Below, in pieces: positions 7,593 through 14,405 of a stretch of 32,145 nt of DNA. This stretch comes from Planctomycetota bacterium (GTDB lineage Bacteria > Planctomycetota > SZUA-567). The notes under the pieces are model-generated. The model saw nothing but the letters and a program-made list of their open reading frames with translations. It ran no database searches and was not told where the DNA came from. The DNA lies in assembly GCA_031254915.1 (NCBI GenBank), contig JAIRTL010000071.1, positions 1 to 32,145 of the forward strand, in the 5' to 3' direction. The translations under genes and the position numbers were made by a program. Positions within the stretch are counted from its first letter, which is position 1; every line of letters begins with the position of its first letter.

Positions 7593-8817
7593 GCTGCTTC
7601 CTTCCCATGATGAGTATCGACAAAATGACGCCCGCGACTGCAACGCATCCGGCCGCGAGAAACGCTTTTGGATATTCCGCCGGGCCGCCGTTCCGGTAGT
7701 GGGCCAGCACCTGCGGCGCGATCACCGCCACCACGGAGAACGAGGTGAAGAGGACGGCCAGGTTCATGGCCGCGTGCTTGATGCCGAACGAATCGGCGTT
7801 GAGGCTGGGAAAGGTGCCCAGAACGCCGCCGTAGCACATGCCGGCCGCGGCGAGGCACGGGAGATAGACCCCCGGCGTCCCGACGTGCCAGTACAGGATG
7901 AACATGGAAATCGCCGTCAGGACGAAGGCGACGGCAAGCATCCGCATTCTGCCGGCCAGGTCCGACAGGAAGCCCCACAGCACCCTGCCGCCCGCGTTCG
8001 ACAGGGCGAACAGCATGACGGCGAAGGTGGCGCCGGAGGCGGTCATGCCGGCGAGTTCGATCGCGATCGGCGAGGCGAGGCCGCTTACCAGGACGCCCGC
8101 GAAGGCGCCGGCGATATAGGCGAGGTAGAGGAGCCAGAAGAGGCCGCGCCCGATCATCCGGCGCCAGGCCAGGTTTTCGACCGGAGGCCGGCTCGCCCGG
8201 GCGTCGGGTTCCGGCGGCGTCCAGCCTTCGGGCCGGTAGCCTTCCGGCGGGTTTGTGACGTACAGCGCCGCCAGTCCCATCGCGATGAAGGAGGCGACGC
8301 CGAGGATCTTGAACATGGCCATGACGCCGTGGGAGGCTTCGAGGCTCCGGGCGATGGGGGCGAGGATTATCGGACCGACGCCGACGGCCGCGACCGCGAG
8401 CCCGGACGCGAGGCCGCGCCGGTCGGGGAACCAGCGGACCATGGTGCCGATGACCGTGCCGTAGGCGGAGCCGCTGCCGATCGAGGTCATGACCCCGAGG
8501 GTGACGGCGATCCACAGGACGCTCGTTCCGAATCCGGCGAGGAAAAGGCCGCCGCCGAAGAGGAGCGCGCCGAGCGCCACCGTCAGCCGCGTCTTGCCGT
8601 AGTCGGCCAGCTTCCCGGACATGAGCATGCCGGCCGGCAGGAAGGCCAGGCACATGGCGAATATGAACCCCCATTCCCGCGACCACTCCGCCCTGGGCCG
8701 GCCGAGGGCCTCTCCGAGCGGCAGCATGAACACGCTCGACGTGTACGCCATTCCCTGGCAGACGTTGGCGACCAGGCCGACCGCCATGACGAGCCAGCGC
8801 TTTTGTTCCGGTTTCAT
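7585..8817 (-). CDS. MFS transporter, oxalate/formate antiporter (OFA) family
   Basis: A 410-residue protein with about 12 hydrophobic segments. Seen: MFS motif A GKLADYGKTR (68-77), RWFPDRRGLASG (128-139), and the hydrophilic central loop with NPPEGYRPEGW (189-199), a signature of OFA-family carriers. Members exchange small carboxylates such as oxalate, formate or lactate across the inner membrane; the substrate here is not certain. The start at 8817 is preceded by a good GGGAGGGAG site. A promoter (8972-9000), an 8-bp palindrome and a large inverted repeat precede it. The stop overlaps the thioesterase start. The fdrA/allG pair about 5 kb away processes oxalate-related amides, which makes an oxalate- or oxamate-type substrate worth considering. 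Confidence 0.87.
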   Translation of the reverse strand: MKPEQKRWLVMAVGLVANVCQGMAYTSSVFMLPLGEALGRPRAEWSREWGFIFAMCLAFLPAGMLMSGKLADYGKTRLTVALGALLFGGGLFLAGFGTSVLWIAVTLGVMTSIGSGSAYGTVIGTMVRWFPDRRGLASGLAVAAVGVGPIILAPIARSLEASHGVMAMFKILGVASFIAMGLAALYVTNPPEGYRPEGWTPPEPDARASRPPVENLAWRRMIGRGLFWLLYLAYIAGAFAGVLVSGLASPIAIELAGMTASGATFAVMLFALSNAGGRVLWGFLSDLAGRMRMLAVAFVLTAISMFILYWHVGTPGVYLPCLAAAGMCYGGVLGTFPSLNADSFGIKHAAMNLAVLFTSFSVVAVIAPQVLAHYRNGGPAEYPKAFLAAGCVAVAGVILSILIMGRKQRG

Positions 8818-8830
8818 CTCTCCCTCCCGT

Positions 8831-8930
8831 GGCGCGTTTTCCCGAACCATGAACCCCGTCCCGCGTTTCGGGCGACGCCGCGCCGCCCTACCCGCGCAAA
8901 GGGAGGGGATCCATGGTTCGCGAAAACGCC
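8831..8930 (-). repeat. large imperfect inverted repeat in the MFS leader
   Basis: The left arm (8831-8856) contains TTTTCCCGAACCATGAACCC. The right arm (8905-8930) is its near-perfect reverse complement, centred on CATGGTTCGCGAAAA. The loop is about 48 nt and can itself form a GC-rich stem. The leader RNA of the MFS gene would fold just before its ribosome-binding site (about 8820-8829). Confidence 0.6.
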
Positions 8931-8938
8931 GCAGCCTC

Positions 8939-8957
8939 CGCCGCGAATATCGCGGCG
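8939..8957. promoter_or_regulatory. palindrome, possible operator downstream of the MFS promoter
   Basis: A perfect 8-bp inverted repeat CGCCGCGA - ATA - TCGCGGCG, about 8-26 nt downstream of the predicted transcription start. It could bind a dimeric repressor or form an RNA hairpin. Confidence 0.45.
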
Positions 8958-8971
8958 CGGACGAATGGCGG

Positions 8972-9000
8972 ATTGTATGTGAATAAAACCTCCGGCGCAA
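8972..9000 (-). promoter_or_regulatory. putative promoter of the MFS-thioesterase operon
   Basis: Minus strand: -35 TTGCGC (weak), 17-nt spacer, -10 TACAAT (8977-8972). The predicted start is near 8965. Confidence 0.5.
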
Positions 9001-9040
9001 TGTCCTTTCGGAGACGCGACGGCGATGACCGGGGCGGCGC

Positions 9041-9169
9041 CATACTGCCGGCGCCCTGGAATCGCGATCCCCCGGACTGTGCGGGCAGGCGGTGCGCCCG
9101 GGAAGCGAATGCGGAATGGGGCGACCCCCGACCCCCATTTTCGCGATTCCGGACCGCGCGCGGCGTACA
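9041..9169 (-). repeat. dispersed intergenic repeat, copy D (left module + type-2 right module), inverted
   Basis: Read on the minus strand it gives TGTACGCCGCGCGCGG, GGAATCGCGAAAATGGGGG, GCCCCATTCCGCATTCG, CCCGGGCGCACCGCCTG, then CAGTCCGGGGGATCGCGATT and GGCAGTATG. It parallels copy E across its whole length, including the identical 17-mer GCCCCATTCCGCATTCG (9122-9106 here, 16642-16658 in E). It lies directly downstream of the leftward terminator at 9203. Confidence 0.8.
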
Positions 9170-9202
9170 GGGCGGCCGTCGCCCGGATTGGACGCGGGAA
9201 AC

Positions 9203-9240
9203 AAAAAAAGCGGCCCAACCGGGGGAGAGGTTGAACCGCT
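9203..9240 (-). terminator. strong leftward intrinsic terminator with no protein gene upstream
   Basis: Minus strand: AGCGGTTCAACC (9240-9229), loop TCTCCCCC, GGTTGGGCCGCT (9220-9209), a 12-bp stem with two G-T pairs, followed by TTTTTTT (9209-9203). No coding sequence on the minus strand ends here, so it suggests a non-coding transcript. Confidence 0.7.
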
Positions 9241-9420
9241 AGGGCCTGGGGGAAGGCCCACGGGGATGGGTTACGGGATTTGGGTGTTTCTCACTCTCTC
9301 TATTGCCAAGCGCCTTTTGGGCGCTTTGTAAAAGCGACCCCCGGGAGGGGAAGGAGGAGGAGTTCCTACCGGGGGTTGGGAGAAGGAGTCTTTTTCTTCG
9401 CGCCTCATTAAACAACTGTC
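9203..9420 (-). ncRNA. candidate structured small RNA with C-rich loops
   Basis: Between queH and repeat D the minus strand can fold into successive hairpins. These are ACCCCCGG/CCGGGGGT (9376-9369 with 9344-9337), GGCGCTT-type stem AAGCGCC/GGCGCTT (9308-9314 with 9320-9326), GGGCCT/AGGCCC (9259-9242), and the terminator (9240-9209) with its T-tract. The loops are C/U-rich: CCTCCTCCTTCCCCTC, TCCCCC and TCTCCCCC, complementary to G-rich ribosome-binding sites. This resembles C-rich-loop regulatory RNAs in other bacteria, but no known family is recognised; it is not tmRNA, RNase P RNA or SRP RNA by motif. The 5' end is uncertain and no strong promoter was found. A rightward transcript is also possible, because a plus-strand hairpin with a T-tract follows at 9426-9469. 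Confidence 0.35.
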
Positions 9421-9425
9421 CGCGC

Positions 9426-9469
9426 CCGATTCCATCCCCTCGACGAAAATCGGAATTTTATTTTTTTTT
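9426..9469 (+). terminator. possible rightward terminator upstream of queH
   Basis: The stem CCGATT / AATCGG (9426-9431 / 9448-9453) has a 16-nt loop and is followed by AATTTTA and nine T. The stem is short. It could end a plus-strand transcript through the structured region, or the A/T tract could be an upstream promoter element for the minus-strand RNA. Confidence 0.35.
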
Positions 9470-9608
9470 CTTGCGTCGCGCGGATACTGTTTCAGAAGGC
9501 CCGACGGACAGGCGTCCGCGACGCTGCGCCGCGACGTTATGCCGGCGAAACTGTTTTGCCCACCGGAATCTTCGGCCGACGTTTGCCCCGGGGCGGACGC
9601 AGGGAGGT

Positions 9609-10274
9609 ATGACGCAATTGAAACCCATCCGCAAAGAGGGCCTCGGCCTCCACGTCTGTTGCGCCCCCTGCCTTTCCCGTTCCCTGGCGGCGGCGCGGTC
9701 CCGGAAGGCGAATACGCCGCCCGTCGGGGGACTTTTTTTTTACAATCCCAACATACACCCGCTTCTCGAGTTCCGGCGACGGGTGAAAGCGCTGAGAATT
9801 TATCTCGAAAGGAATCCGTTCGAAGCGGAAATTGATGGCGAATACGGTCTCGCGCCCTGGCTCGCCGGGATGACCGCCGGCGGCGGGCTTCCGAAATCCC
9901 GGCGCGACCGGTGCCGCCGCTGTTATCTGCTGCGGCTGACCCGCGCCGCCGGCAAATTCAGGGCGCTCGGCTACGGGGAGTTCTCCACCACCCTGCTGGC
10001 GAGCGGGGAACAGGATCTCGATCTGATCGCGGACGCCGGACGCGACGCCGGCGCGCGGCTCGGCATCGGGTTCGTCGTCGCCGACTTCAAGTCGGGCGTT
10101 CCGGGGGAAAAGGATCTGAAGGGCATCTACAGGCAACAATACTGCGGGTGCGTCTTCTCCGAGGAGGAACGATACCGGAACACGAACACGCATCTGTACC
10201 CGCTGCCGGAGAAACCGGGAAAACCGGAAAGACAGGCAACGGACGATATAACAGACGGTTGTTTTGATGGATAG
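9609..10274 (+). CDS. queH: epoxyqueuosine reductase QueH
   Basis: A 221-residue QueH (formerly DUF208) protein, the non-cobalamin enzyme that reduces epoxyqueuosine to queuosine in tRNA. The conserved metal/redox Cys sets are all present: CCAPC (17-21), RCRRC (C102, C105) and YCGC (C179, C181), with YNPNIHP (45-51) and IYRQQYCGC between them. The ATG at 9609 directly follows GGGAGGT, so the spacing is unusually tight. A TTG at 9618, three codons later, would have ideal spacing and could be the true start. The C-terminal 30 residues after LYPLPEKPG are low-complexity. It is followed by the SpoIID-like gene behind a separate promoter. Confidence 0.92.
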   Translation: MTQLKPIRKEGLGLHVCCAPCLSRSLAAARSRKANTPPVGGLFFYNPNIHPLLEFRRRVKALRIYLERNPFEAEIDGEYGLAPWLAGMTAGGGLPKSRRDRCRRCYLLRLTRAAGKFRALGYGEFSTTLLASGEQDLDLIADAGRDAGARLGIGFVVADFKSGVPGEKDLKGIYRQQYCGCVFSEEERYRNTNTHLYPLPEKPGKPERQATDDITDGCFDG

Positions 10275-10298
10275 CGATACGCCGAAAGTTGGTTTTGC

Positions 10299-10327
10299 TT
10301 GACGCGCACCGTCTGTCCGAATACAGT
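10299..10327 (+). promoter_or_regulatory. sigma-70 type promoter of the SpoIID-like gene
   Basis: -35 TTGACG (10299-10304), 17-nt spacer, -10 TACAGT (10322-10327). It lies 25 nt after queH and 74 nt before the SpoIID-like start. Confidence 0.65.
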
Positions 10328-10400
10328 TGTCGAACGGTGCGACGCGCGCCGCCCGGTGCGGCGGCGGACGGCGTCATTATGGCGGGGTGGACGGTTCTGC

Positions 10401-11729
10401 ATGGCGCGTTGGCTGCTTAAATTCATTGTTCTCGTCGCGCTCGGCGCGGGCTTTTTCCACATCGCCTTTCGCGACGCGCCAGACGATTTCGACGTCACGG
10501 CCGGCCGCAACGAACTCCTTGCCGCGACCATGCCGTCGCACGCCGGCCAGCCGCAAATCAGGGTTCTTGTCGCCGACGCCCTCGACATCGCCACCCTCGC
10601 CCTCGACGGCATGGTGCGGATGGAAGGCGTCATCCACCCGAACATGACGCGCCGCGCGGGCGAATTCGCCCAGTCCGTCGCGGTGGACATCGCCCCCGCC
10701 CCCAACGGCAACGGCGTCAATATCGGCGCCGATCGGTATGTCCGCGCCCGCATCCGCCCGCTGGGCGCGTCCCCGATCAAGCTCTCCTGGCGAAGCGGCA
10801 ATCAGGACGTCAACCTTTCCCTGCCGTACGAGATCGAAATTTACGCCATCCACGTCCGGTCCGGCGACACGCTGACCCCCAAAATACGCATCCTCGCCCG
10901 CCTCCCCTTGGAGGAATACCTCTACGGCGTCGTCGCGAGCGAGGTGCCGACGAGCTGGCCGCTGGAGGCGCTTCGCTCCCAGGCCGTCGCCAGCCGGACC
11001 TACGCCTATTTTGAAATCAGAAGCCGGCGGAACGAGGAATACGACGTCCACGCCGGCACGCGGTCGCAGGTATGGCGGCCCGCCACCTTCGTCGAGCCTC
11101 CGGTGCGCCGCGCCGTGGACAGCACCCAGGGGATCGTCATCACGGAAAAGAACGCCCTTATCAAAACCTTTTTCCACTCGGAATGCGGCGGCTTCACCGC
11201 CGATGCGCGCTGGGTGTTCACCAAAACCCCCATCCTCGCCCTTTCCGGCGTCCGCTGTCCGCGCTGCGCCAACCAGGCCAACCGGCCGACATCGTGGAGC
11301 GTAGCCTACAGCCGCCAGGAAATAGCGGCGCGGTTGGGCAAGGCGGGGCTGTTCAAACAGGGCGGGGAAATCCGCAATCTCCAGGCGCTCGACCAGGACG
11401 GCAACCCGATGGGCCGGAGGCTGGGCCGCGCCGTGACGATCGAAATCACCCTCGCCGGCGGCAGCGGCACGACGATCCGCATTCCCGCCAACGAATTCCG
11501 CCTCGCCATGGGCGCCGACCGCAACAACCTCGCCAGCACCTATATGACCATAGAAGGCGGAAGCGAGGCGCGGATCGCCTTCTCCGGTCTCGGCTGGGGC
11601 CACGGCGTCGGCTTGTGCCAGCATGGCGCCGCCTTCGCCGCCGACCGGCTCGGCTACAGCTTCATGGACATCCTCGCGCTCTACTACCCCGGCTCCAAGC
11701 TGGTCCGCCTCTGGGGCGCCGGACAATAG
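10401..11729 (+). CDS. SpoIID/LytB domain protein, membrane-anchored probable peptidoglycan lytic transglycosylase
   Basis: A 442-residue protein with one N-terminal membrane segment (about 5-23) and the rest predicted outside the cytoplasmic membrane. The SpoIID core starts at LEEYLYGVVASEVPTSWPLE (170-189) with the catalytic Glu equivalent at E181, continues ALRSQAVASRTYA, FFHSECGG (C262), CPRC (286-289) and ends with GWGHGVGLCQHGA (398-410). SpoIID cleaves denuded glycan strands in spore formers. In diderms and cyanobacteria the domain occurs in envelope proteins of unclear role. The Cys/His residues named may bind metal. The start ATG at 10401 gives the hydrophobic anchor directly; the ribosome-binding site is weak. 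No spore genes are near, so its presence does not show sporulation. Confidence 0.87.
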   Translation: MARWLLKFIVLVALGAGFFHIAFRDAPDDFDVTAGRNELLAATMPSHAGQPQIRVLVADALDIATLALDGMVRMEGVIHPNMTRRAGEFAQSVAVDIAPAPNGNGVNIGADRYVRARIRPLGASPIKLSWRSGNQDVNLSLPYEIEIYAIHVRSGDTLTPKIRILARLPLEEYLYGVVASEVPTSWPLEALRSQAVASRTYAYFEIRSRRNEEYDVHAGTRSQVWRPATFVEPPVRRAVDSTQGIVITEKNALIKTFFHSECGGFTADARWVFTKTPILALSGVRCPRCANQANRPTSWSVAYSRQEIAARLGKAGLFKQGGEIRNLQALDQDGNPMGRRLGRAVTIEITLAGGSGTTIRIPANEFRLAMGADRNNLASTYMTIEGGSEARIAFSGLGWGHGVGLCQHGAAFAADRLGYSFMDILALYYPGSKLVRLWGAGQ

Positions 11730-11865
11730 CGGCGTGGCCGACCGCGTGTTCGGCGCCGAGGGGAAAAACAGCCTTGGATCGCTTCCGAACGGCCCGGAAA
11801 CGGAGGGCGGCGGCCGGGCGTGGGCGGACGATTCTTCCACCATAACCGGATTGTTTCTCTTGGCT

Positions 11866-11893
11866 TAAAGATGACTTCGGCTTTCGTCGATAT
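11866..11893 (+). promoter_or_regulatory. weak sigma-28-like promoter ahead of the coiled-coil gene
   Basis: TAAAGATG, 12-nt spacer, GTCGATAT. Compared with the sigma-28 consensus TAAAGTTT-N11-GCCGATAA it has one extra spacer base and several mismatches. It is offered only because the downstream gene is next to flgM. The rest of 11730-11977 shows nothing else I can call. Confidence 0.25.
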
Positions 11894-11977
11894 AAACCTT
11901 TGTGACACGGGGACGAAGTCGATTTTCATCCGGCGGCCGATCGCCGCCGCCACAATTCAGGCCATGGGAGAAACGGC

Positions 11978-12526
11978 ATGTCGGCACAAGGGGATATGGC
12001 GGGGGACAATCTGGGCAAGAACTGGCAAAGCAAACTCCGCCTGCTGGACGCCATCGACGCCATGCGCGTCCCGGCGACCGGGGGGCACGCTTTCGCCGCC
12101 GCGGAACGGACCGTCGACGAGACGGCGGTTCTGCGGGAAAAACTGCACAGCTACGAACAGACGTGCGCGATGCTCGAGCGCGAGGTCCAGGTGCTGGAGC
12201 AGCAGACGCTGGCGGCGCTCGCCGAGGCCGGGCGGCTCCGCCGCGAACTCGACCGCTCCGAAAAGGAACGCCCCGAGGAACGCGCCTACGGGGAAAAGGA
12301 CGCCCTGAGGAAGATCCTCGAGGATTCCGAAAACGAGCGCCAGCTCCTGCTCGACGCGCTCGCGAACAGCGAGTCCGAGCTTGCCCGCATGGACACGACG
12401 CTCGACCTCGGGGCGCGCAGGCTCCGGGTGGCGTTGCGCGGCCGGCCGCGCGACGACGATGGAAAGACATGGAAAACGCAAAAGCCGGCCCCGACGGCCG
12501 GCTTTTGCGTGTACGCATGTGATTGA
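11978..12526 (+). CDS. coiled-coil protein of unknown function, convergent with flgM
   Basis: A 182-residue hydrophilic protein with GGGAGA 6 nt before the ATG. Residues about 48-140 form a long, mostly unbroken coiled coil (VLREKLHSYEQTCAMLEREV, then LEQQTLAALAEAGRLRRELD and similar). There is no signal peptide or membrane segment. No family is recognised. Because it abuts flgM it could be a flagellar accessory protein, but FlgN- or FliJ-specific motifs are not visible. An oddity is that a perfect 15-bp hairpin (12476-12510) covers the codons for TQKPAPTAGFC, 16 nt before the stop. If it terminates transcription, part of the mRNA pool would lack a stop codon, or the functional protein may really end earlier. 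Confidence 0.6.
   Translation: MSAQGDMAGDNLGKNWQSKLRLLDAIDAMRVPATGGHAFAAAERTVDETAVLREKLHSYEQTCAMLEREVQVLEQQTLAALAEAGRLRRELDRSEKERPEERAYGEKDALRKILEDSENERQLLLDALANSESELARMDTTLDLGARRLRVALRGRPRDDDGKTWKTQKPAPTAGFCVYACD
12476..12510. terminator. bidirectional terminator-like hairpin between convergent genes
   Basis: A perfect 15-bp stem ACGCAAAAGCCGGCC / GGCCGGCTTTTGCGT with a 5-nt loop. Read leftward it lies 35 nt after the flgM stop and is followed by TTTTCC; read rightward it overlaps the last codons of the coiled-coil gene. Confidence 0.65.
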
Positions 12527-12544
12527 GCGTCGATTCGCGCGCGG

Positions 12545-12844
12545 TTACAGTTCGCCCGAAAAGAGGCTGTCCAGCATTTTTCTCGTTCCGCTCCTGAGCG
12601 ACTCCGGCGTCACGAGGGTTCCGTCTTCAAGGCGTTCCCTGACGCTCCGCACCTTTTCCTCGCGGTAATCGGAGGCGGCGCGCAGCTTCGCCCTGTTCCT
12701 GGCGGCGGAACTGATCTGCACGGCGTCCGATCCGGCCGCCGCGTTAGCGCCGCGATTCCCGACCGATGCATCTTTTTCGCGAGGCTCGTCCTTTTGGACA
12801 AGTTTTCGCATCTGATGAAATTCGCCGTATCCTGACACTCTCAT
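12545..12844 (-). CDS. flgM: anti-sigma-28 factor, FlgM family
   Basis: A 99-residue protein. The C-terminal half carries the FlgM pattern: DAVQISSAAR, then YREEKVRSVRERLEDGTLVT, PESLRSGTRKMLDSLF. This corresponds to the helices that wrap around sigma-28 (FliA) and hold it inactive until FlgM is exported through the finished hook-basal body. The N-terminus (MRVSGYGEFHQMRKL) is the disordered export region. The ATG at 12844 has GGGGGG 6 nt upstream. A longer in-frame reading upstream is low-complexity and not preferred. A near-consensus sigma-28 promoter lies about 320 nt upstream, consistent with the known autoregulation of flgM. The other flagellar genes are outside the window. Confidence 0.82.
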   Translation of the reverse strand: MRVSGYGEFHQMRKLVQKDEPREKDASVGNRGANAAAGSDAVQISSAARNRAKLRAASDYREEKVRSVRERLEDGTLVTPESLRSGTRKMLDSLFSGEL

Positions 12845-13201
12845 GATCGTCCCCCCTGGTGAACAGGGTTCCATTCCTGGCGGACGCAACTTCGTCCTTG
12901 ACCGCGTCGGATCGCACCGTGCGCGCGGGCATCGCCCCCTATGCGACAAGGAAAGGCAACCCCCCCGCACAACCCCGGATAGCGTGATTTTTTCATAGGC
13001 GGGAGAAAAAAACCTCCGCGCCTTTATCAGAACCCGGTTCCGGCCCAACCAGCCGCCGCCGAGCCCCAACAACACGTCAACACATTACTATACAAAGCTT
13101 TGCGATTATGCCGTCATGGCCCGGCGACCTGATTCCGACCGCGTCAGCCACTGGCGTTCATCCTTGTTATCGGCGGGCGCAGGGGAAACTTGAGAGGAAA
13201 A
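12845..13201. other. 357-bp gap between flgM and the diguanylate cyclase
   Basis: It holds the long flgM leader and the sigma-28 promoter at its right end. The leader from about 12960 to 13020 contains T-rich and A-rich runs (GATTTTTTC, GAGAAAAAAACC) but no clear hairpin. No gene is seen. Confidence 0.5.
13167..13193 (-). promoter_or_regulatory. sigma-28 (FliA) promoter directed at flgM
   Basis: Minus strand: -35 TCAAGTTT (13193-13186), exactly 11 nt, -10 GCCGATAA (13174-13167). The consensus is TAAAGTTT-N11-GCCGATAA, so the -10 is perfect and the -35 has one mismatch. The promoter starts 9 nt after the cyclase stop codon. Confidence 0.8.
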
Positions 13202-14287
13202 TCACGCTTTCGCGGCGGTCTCGTCGAAGGAGTCGATCCGGTTCCGGCCGCCCGCCTTGGCGTTGTACAGCGCCTTGTCCGCCCGCTTGATAAGGGCTTC
13301 GGGGCAATCCATGCCCGGCCAGGCCTCGGAAAGCCCCCCCGAGATGGTTATCCGCACAGTGTTGTCGTCCAGTTTGAAGATCGTTTTTTGCAGGTCGGCT
13401 CTCACCCGTTCCGCCACCGCCCTCGCGGCGCTTTCGCGCGTGTTGGGCAGAAGCACGGCGAACTCCTCGCCTCCCAACCGGCACGGCACGTCGTTGCCGC
13501 GCACCGATTCCCTGAGCTTCATGGCGACCCCCTTGAGCACCCGGTCGCCATTGAGATGCCCGTAGGTGTCGTTCACTTCCTTGAAGTGGTCGATGTCGAG
13601 CATAAGCAGGGTGAAGATTTCGCCGGTCCGGTCGAGCCGTTGACGGAATTCCCGGATGCGTTCGTCGAAGGCGGCGCGATTGGGGAGTTTGGTCAGGGTA
13701 TCGGCGCGGACCGCGCTTTTCAGTTCCTCGATTTGCCGGCGCTGTTCCTCGATGCCTTTTTTCGCCTCCGCGAGTTCGCTTCTCAGCCACTGGTTCGTGT
13801 CGCGCACCCGTCCCACCTCTTCGAGGAGAACGGAGTGGAGGGAAATAAGCGCGTCCTCGTCGTCCGGGGCGATTCCCTCGAGGTTTGTATGGGCGGCGTC
13901 GAAGGCGACGGCGGCCTCGGCGGAGGCGGTGTTTGTCTTGGTGATGACGTCGCCGAGGTTGCGCATCAATTCGCGGACTTCGAAGACGCTGTTCCCGAGT
14001 TGCGCCTCCCGGTGGACGAGGAGTTCGCGAATGCTTGTCTCGCCGCGCGTTCGCCGCGCCGAGCTCGACGACGCGCTCAACTCGGCCAGGGAGATGATGG
14101 AGGTTTTGGCGGCGGGGTTTTCCAGCGCCGCCGTTTTCGATCCGGCCATGGCCGTTTTCGGCGTCGCCGCGCCCGGCGCCGCCGCCGCGGCGCGCGCCTT
14201 TCGCACCGACAGGACGATGGCGAACGCCGTCATCCCGAACGCCGCGCCGATCGCCAGGCCGAGGATCAGGGGAAGTCCGATATCCAT
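13202..14287 (-). CDS. membrane-anchored diguanylate cyclase (GGDEF) with inhibitory site
   Basis: A 361-residue protein. One N-terminal membrane helix (about 5-27) is followed by an Ala/Ser-rich stretch, a helical region with a coiled coil (about 150-195) and a GGDEF domain (about 195-355). The active site is GGEEF (272-276), preceded by DIDHFKEVND (231-240) for metal and substrate binding. The product-binding I-site RGND (263-266) sits the usual five residues before it, so the enzyme should be active and feedback-inhibited by c-di-GMP. The start at 14287 has AGGGAGAG 5 nt upstream. It lies immediately upstream of the flgM promoter, linking c-di-GMP signalling to motility by position. There is no recognised sensor domain; the helical region may be the input. 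Confidence 0.92.
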   Translation of the reverse strand: MDIGLPLILGLAIGAAFGMTAFAIVLSVRKARAAAAAPGAATPKTAMAGSKTAALENPAAKTSIISLAELSASSSSARRTRGETSIRELLVHREAQLGNSVFEVRELMRNLGDVITKTNTASAEAAVAFDAAHTNLEGIAPDDEDALISLHSVLLEEVGRVRDTNQWLRSELAEAKKGIEEQRRQIEELKSAVRADTLTKLPNRAAFDERIREFRQRLDRTGEIFTLLMLDIDHFKEVNDTYGHLNGDRVLKGVAMKLRESVRGNDVPCRLGGEEFAVLLPNTRESAARAVAERVRADLQKTIFKLDDNTVRITISGGLSEAWPGMDCPEALIKRADKALYNAKAGGRNRIDSFDETAAKA

Positions 14288-14405
14288 CGCCTCTCCCTGG
14301 GGGGGGGGTGCGGGATGCGAGTCCCGACGGTGAACATGCTTGCGGTTGCAAATGGCGGAAAGCAACGAACGACGACTGACGGGATACACGATTTCGCGGG
14401 ATTAT

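Larger units (their letters stand above)
8818..9608. other. 791-bp non-coding interval between the MFS gene and queH
   Basis: No convincing gene. It contains, from left to right, the MFS leader with a large inverted repeat (8831-8930), a palindrome (8939-8957), the MFS promoter (8972-9000), repeat copy D (9041-9169), a leftward terminator (9203-9240), a series of stem-loops (9242-9376) and a T-rich tract behind a rightward hairpin (9426-9469). From 9470 to 9600 I see only the queH upstream region with no clear promoter. Confidence 0.7.

Noticed and set aside
9092-9331. Small frames through repeat copies B, D and E
   Set aside because: Their similar translations (for example CGMGRPPTPIFAI) come from the shared repeat DNA in different frames; there are no ribosome-binding sites and no conserved frame.
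14311-14340. Short resemblance to the type-1 repeat end (GTCCCGACGGTGAACATG)
   Set aside because: Only part of the motif matches and the hairpin is not preserved; it is not counted as a copy.
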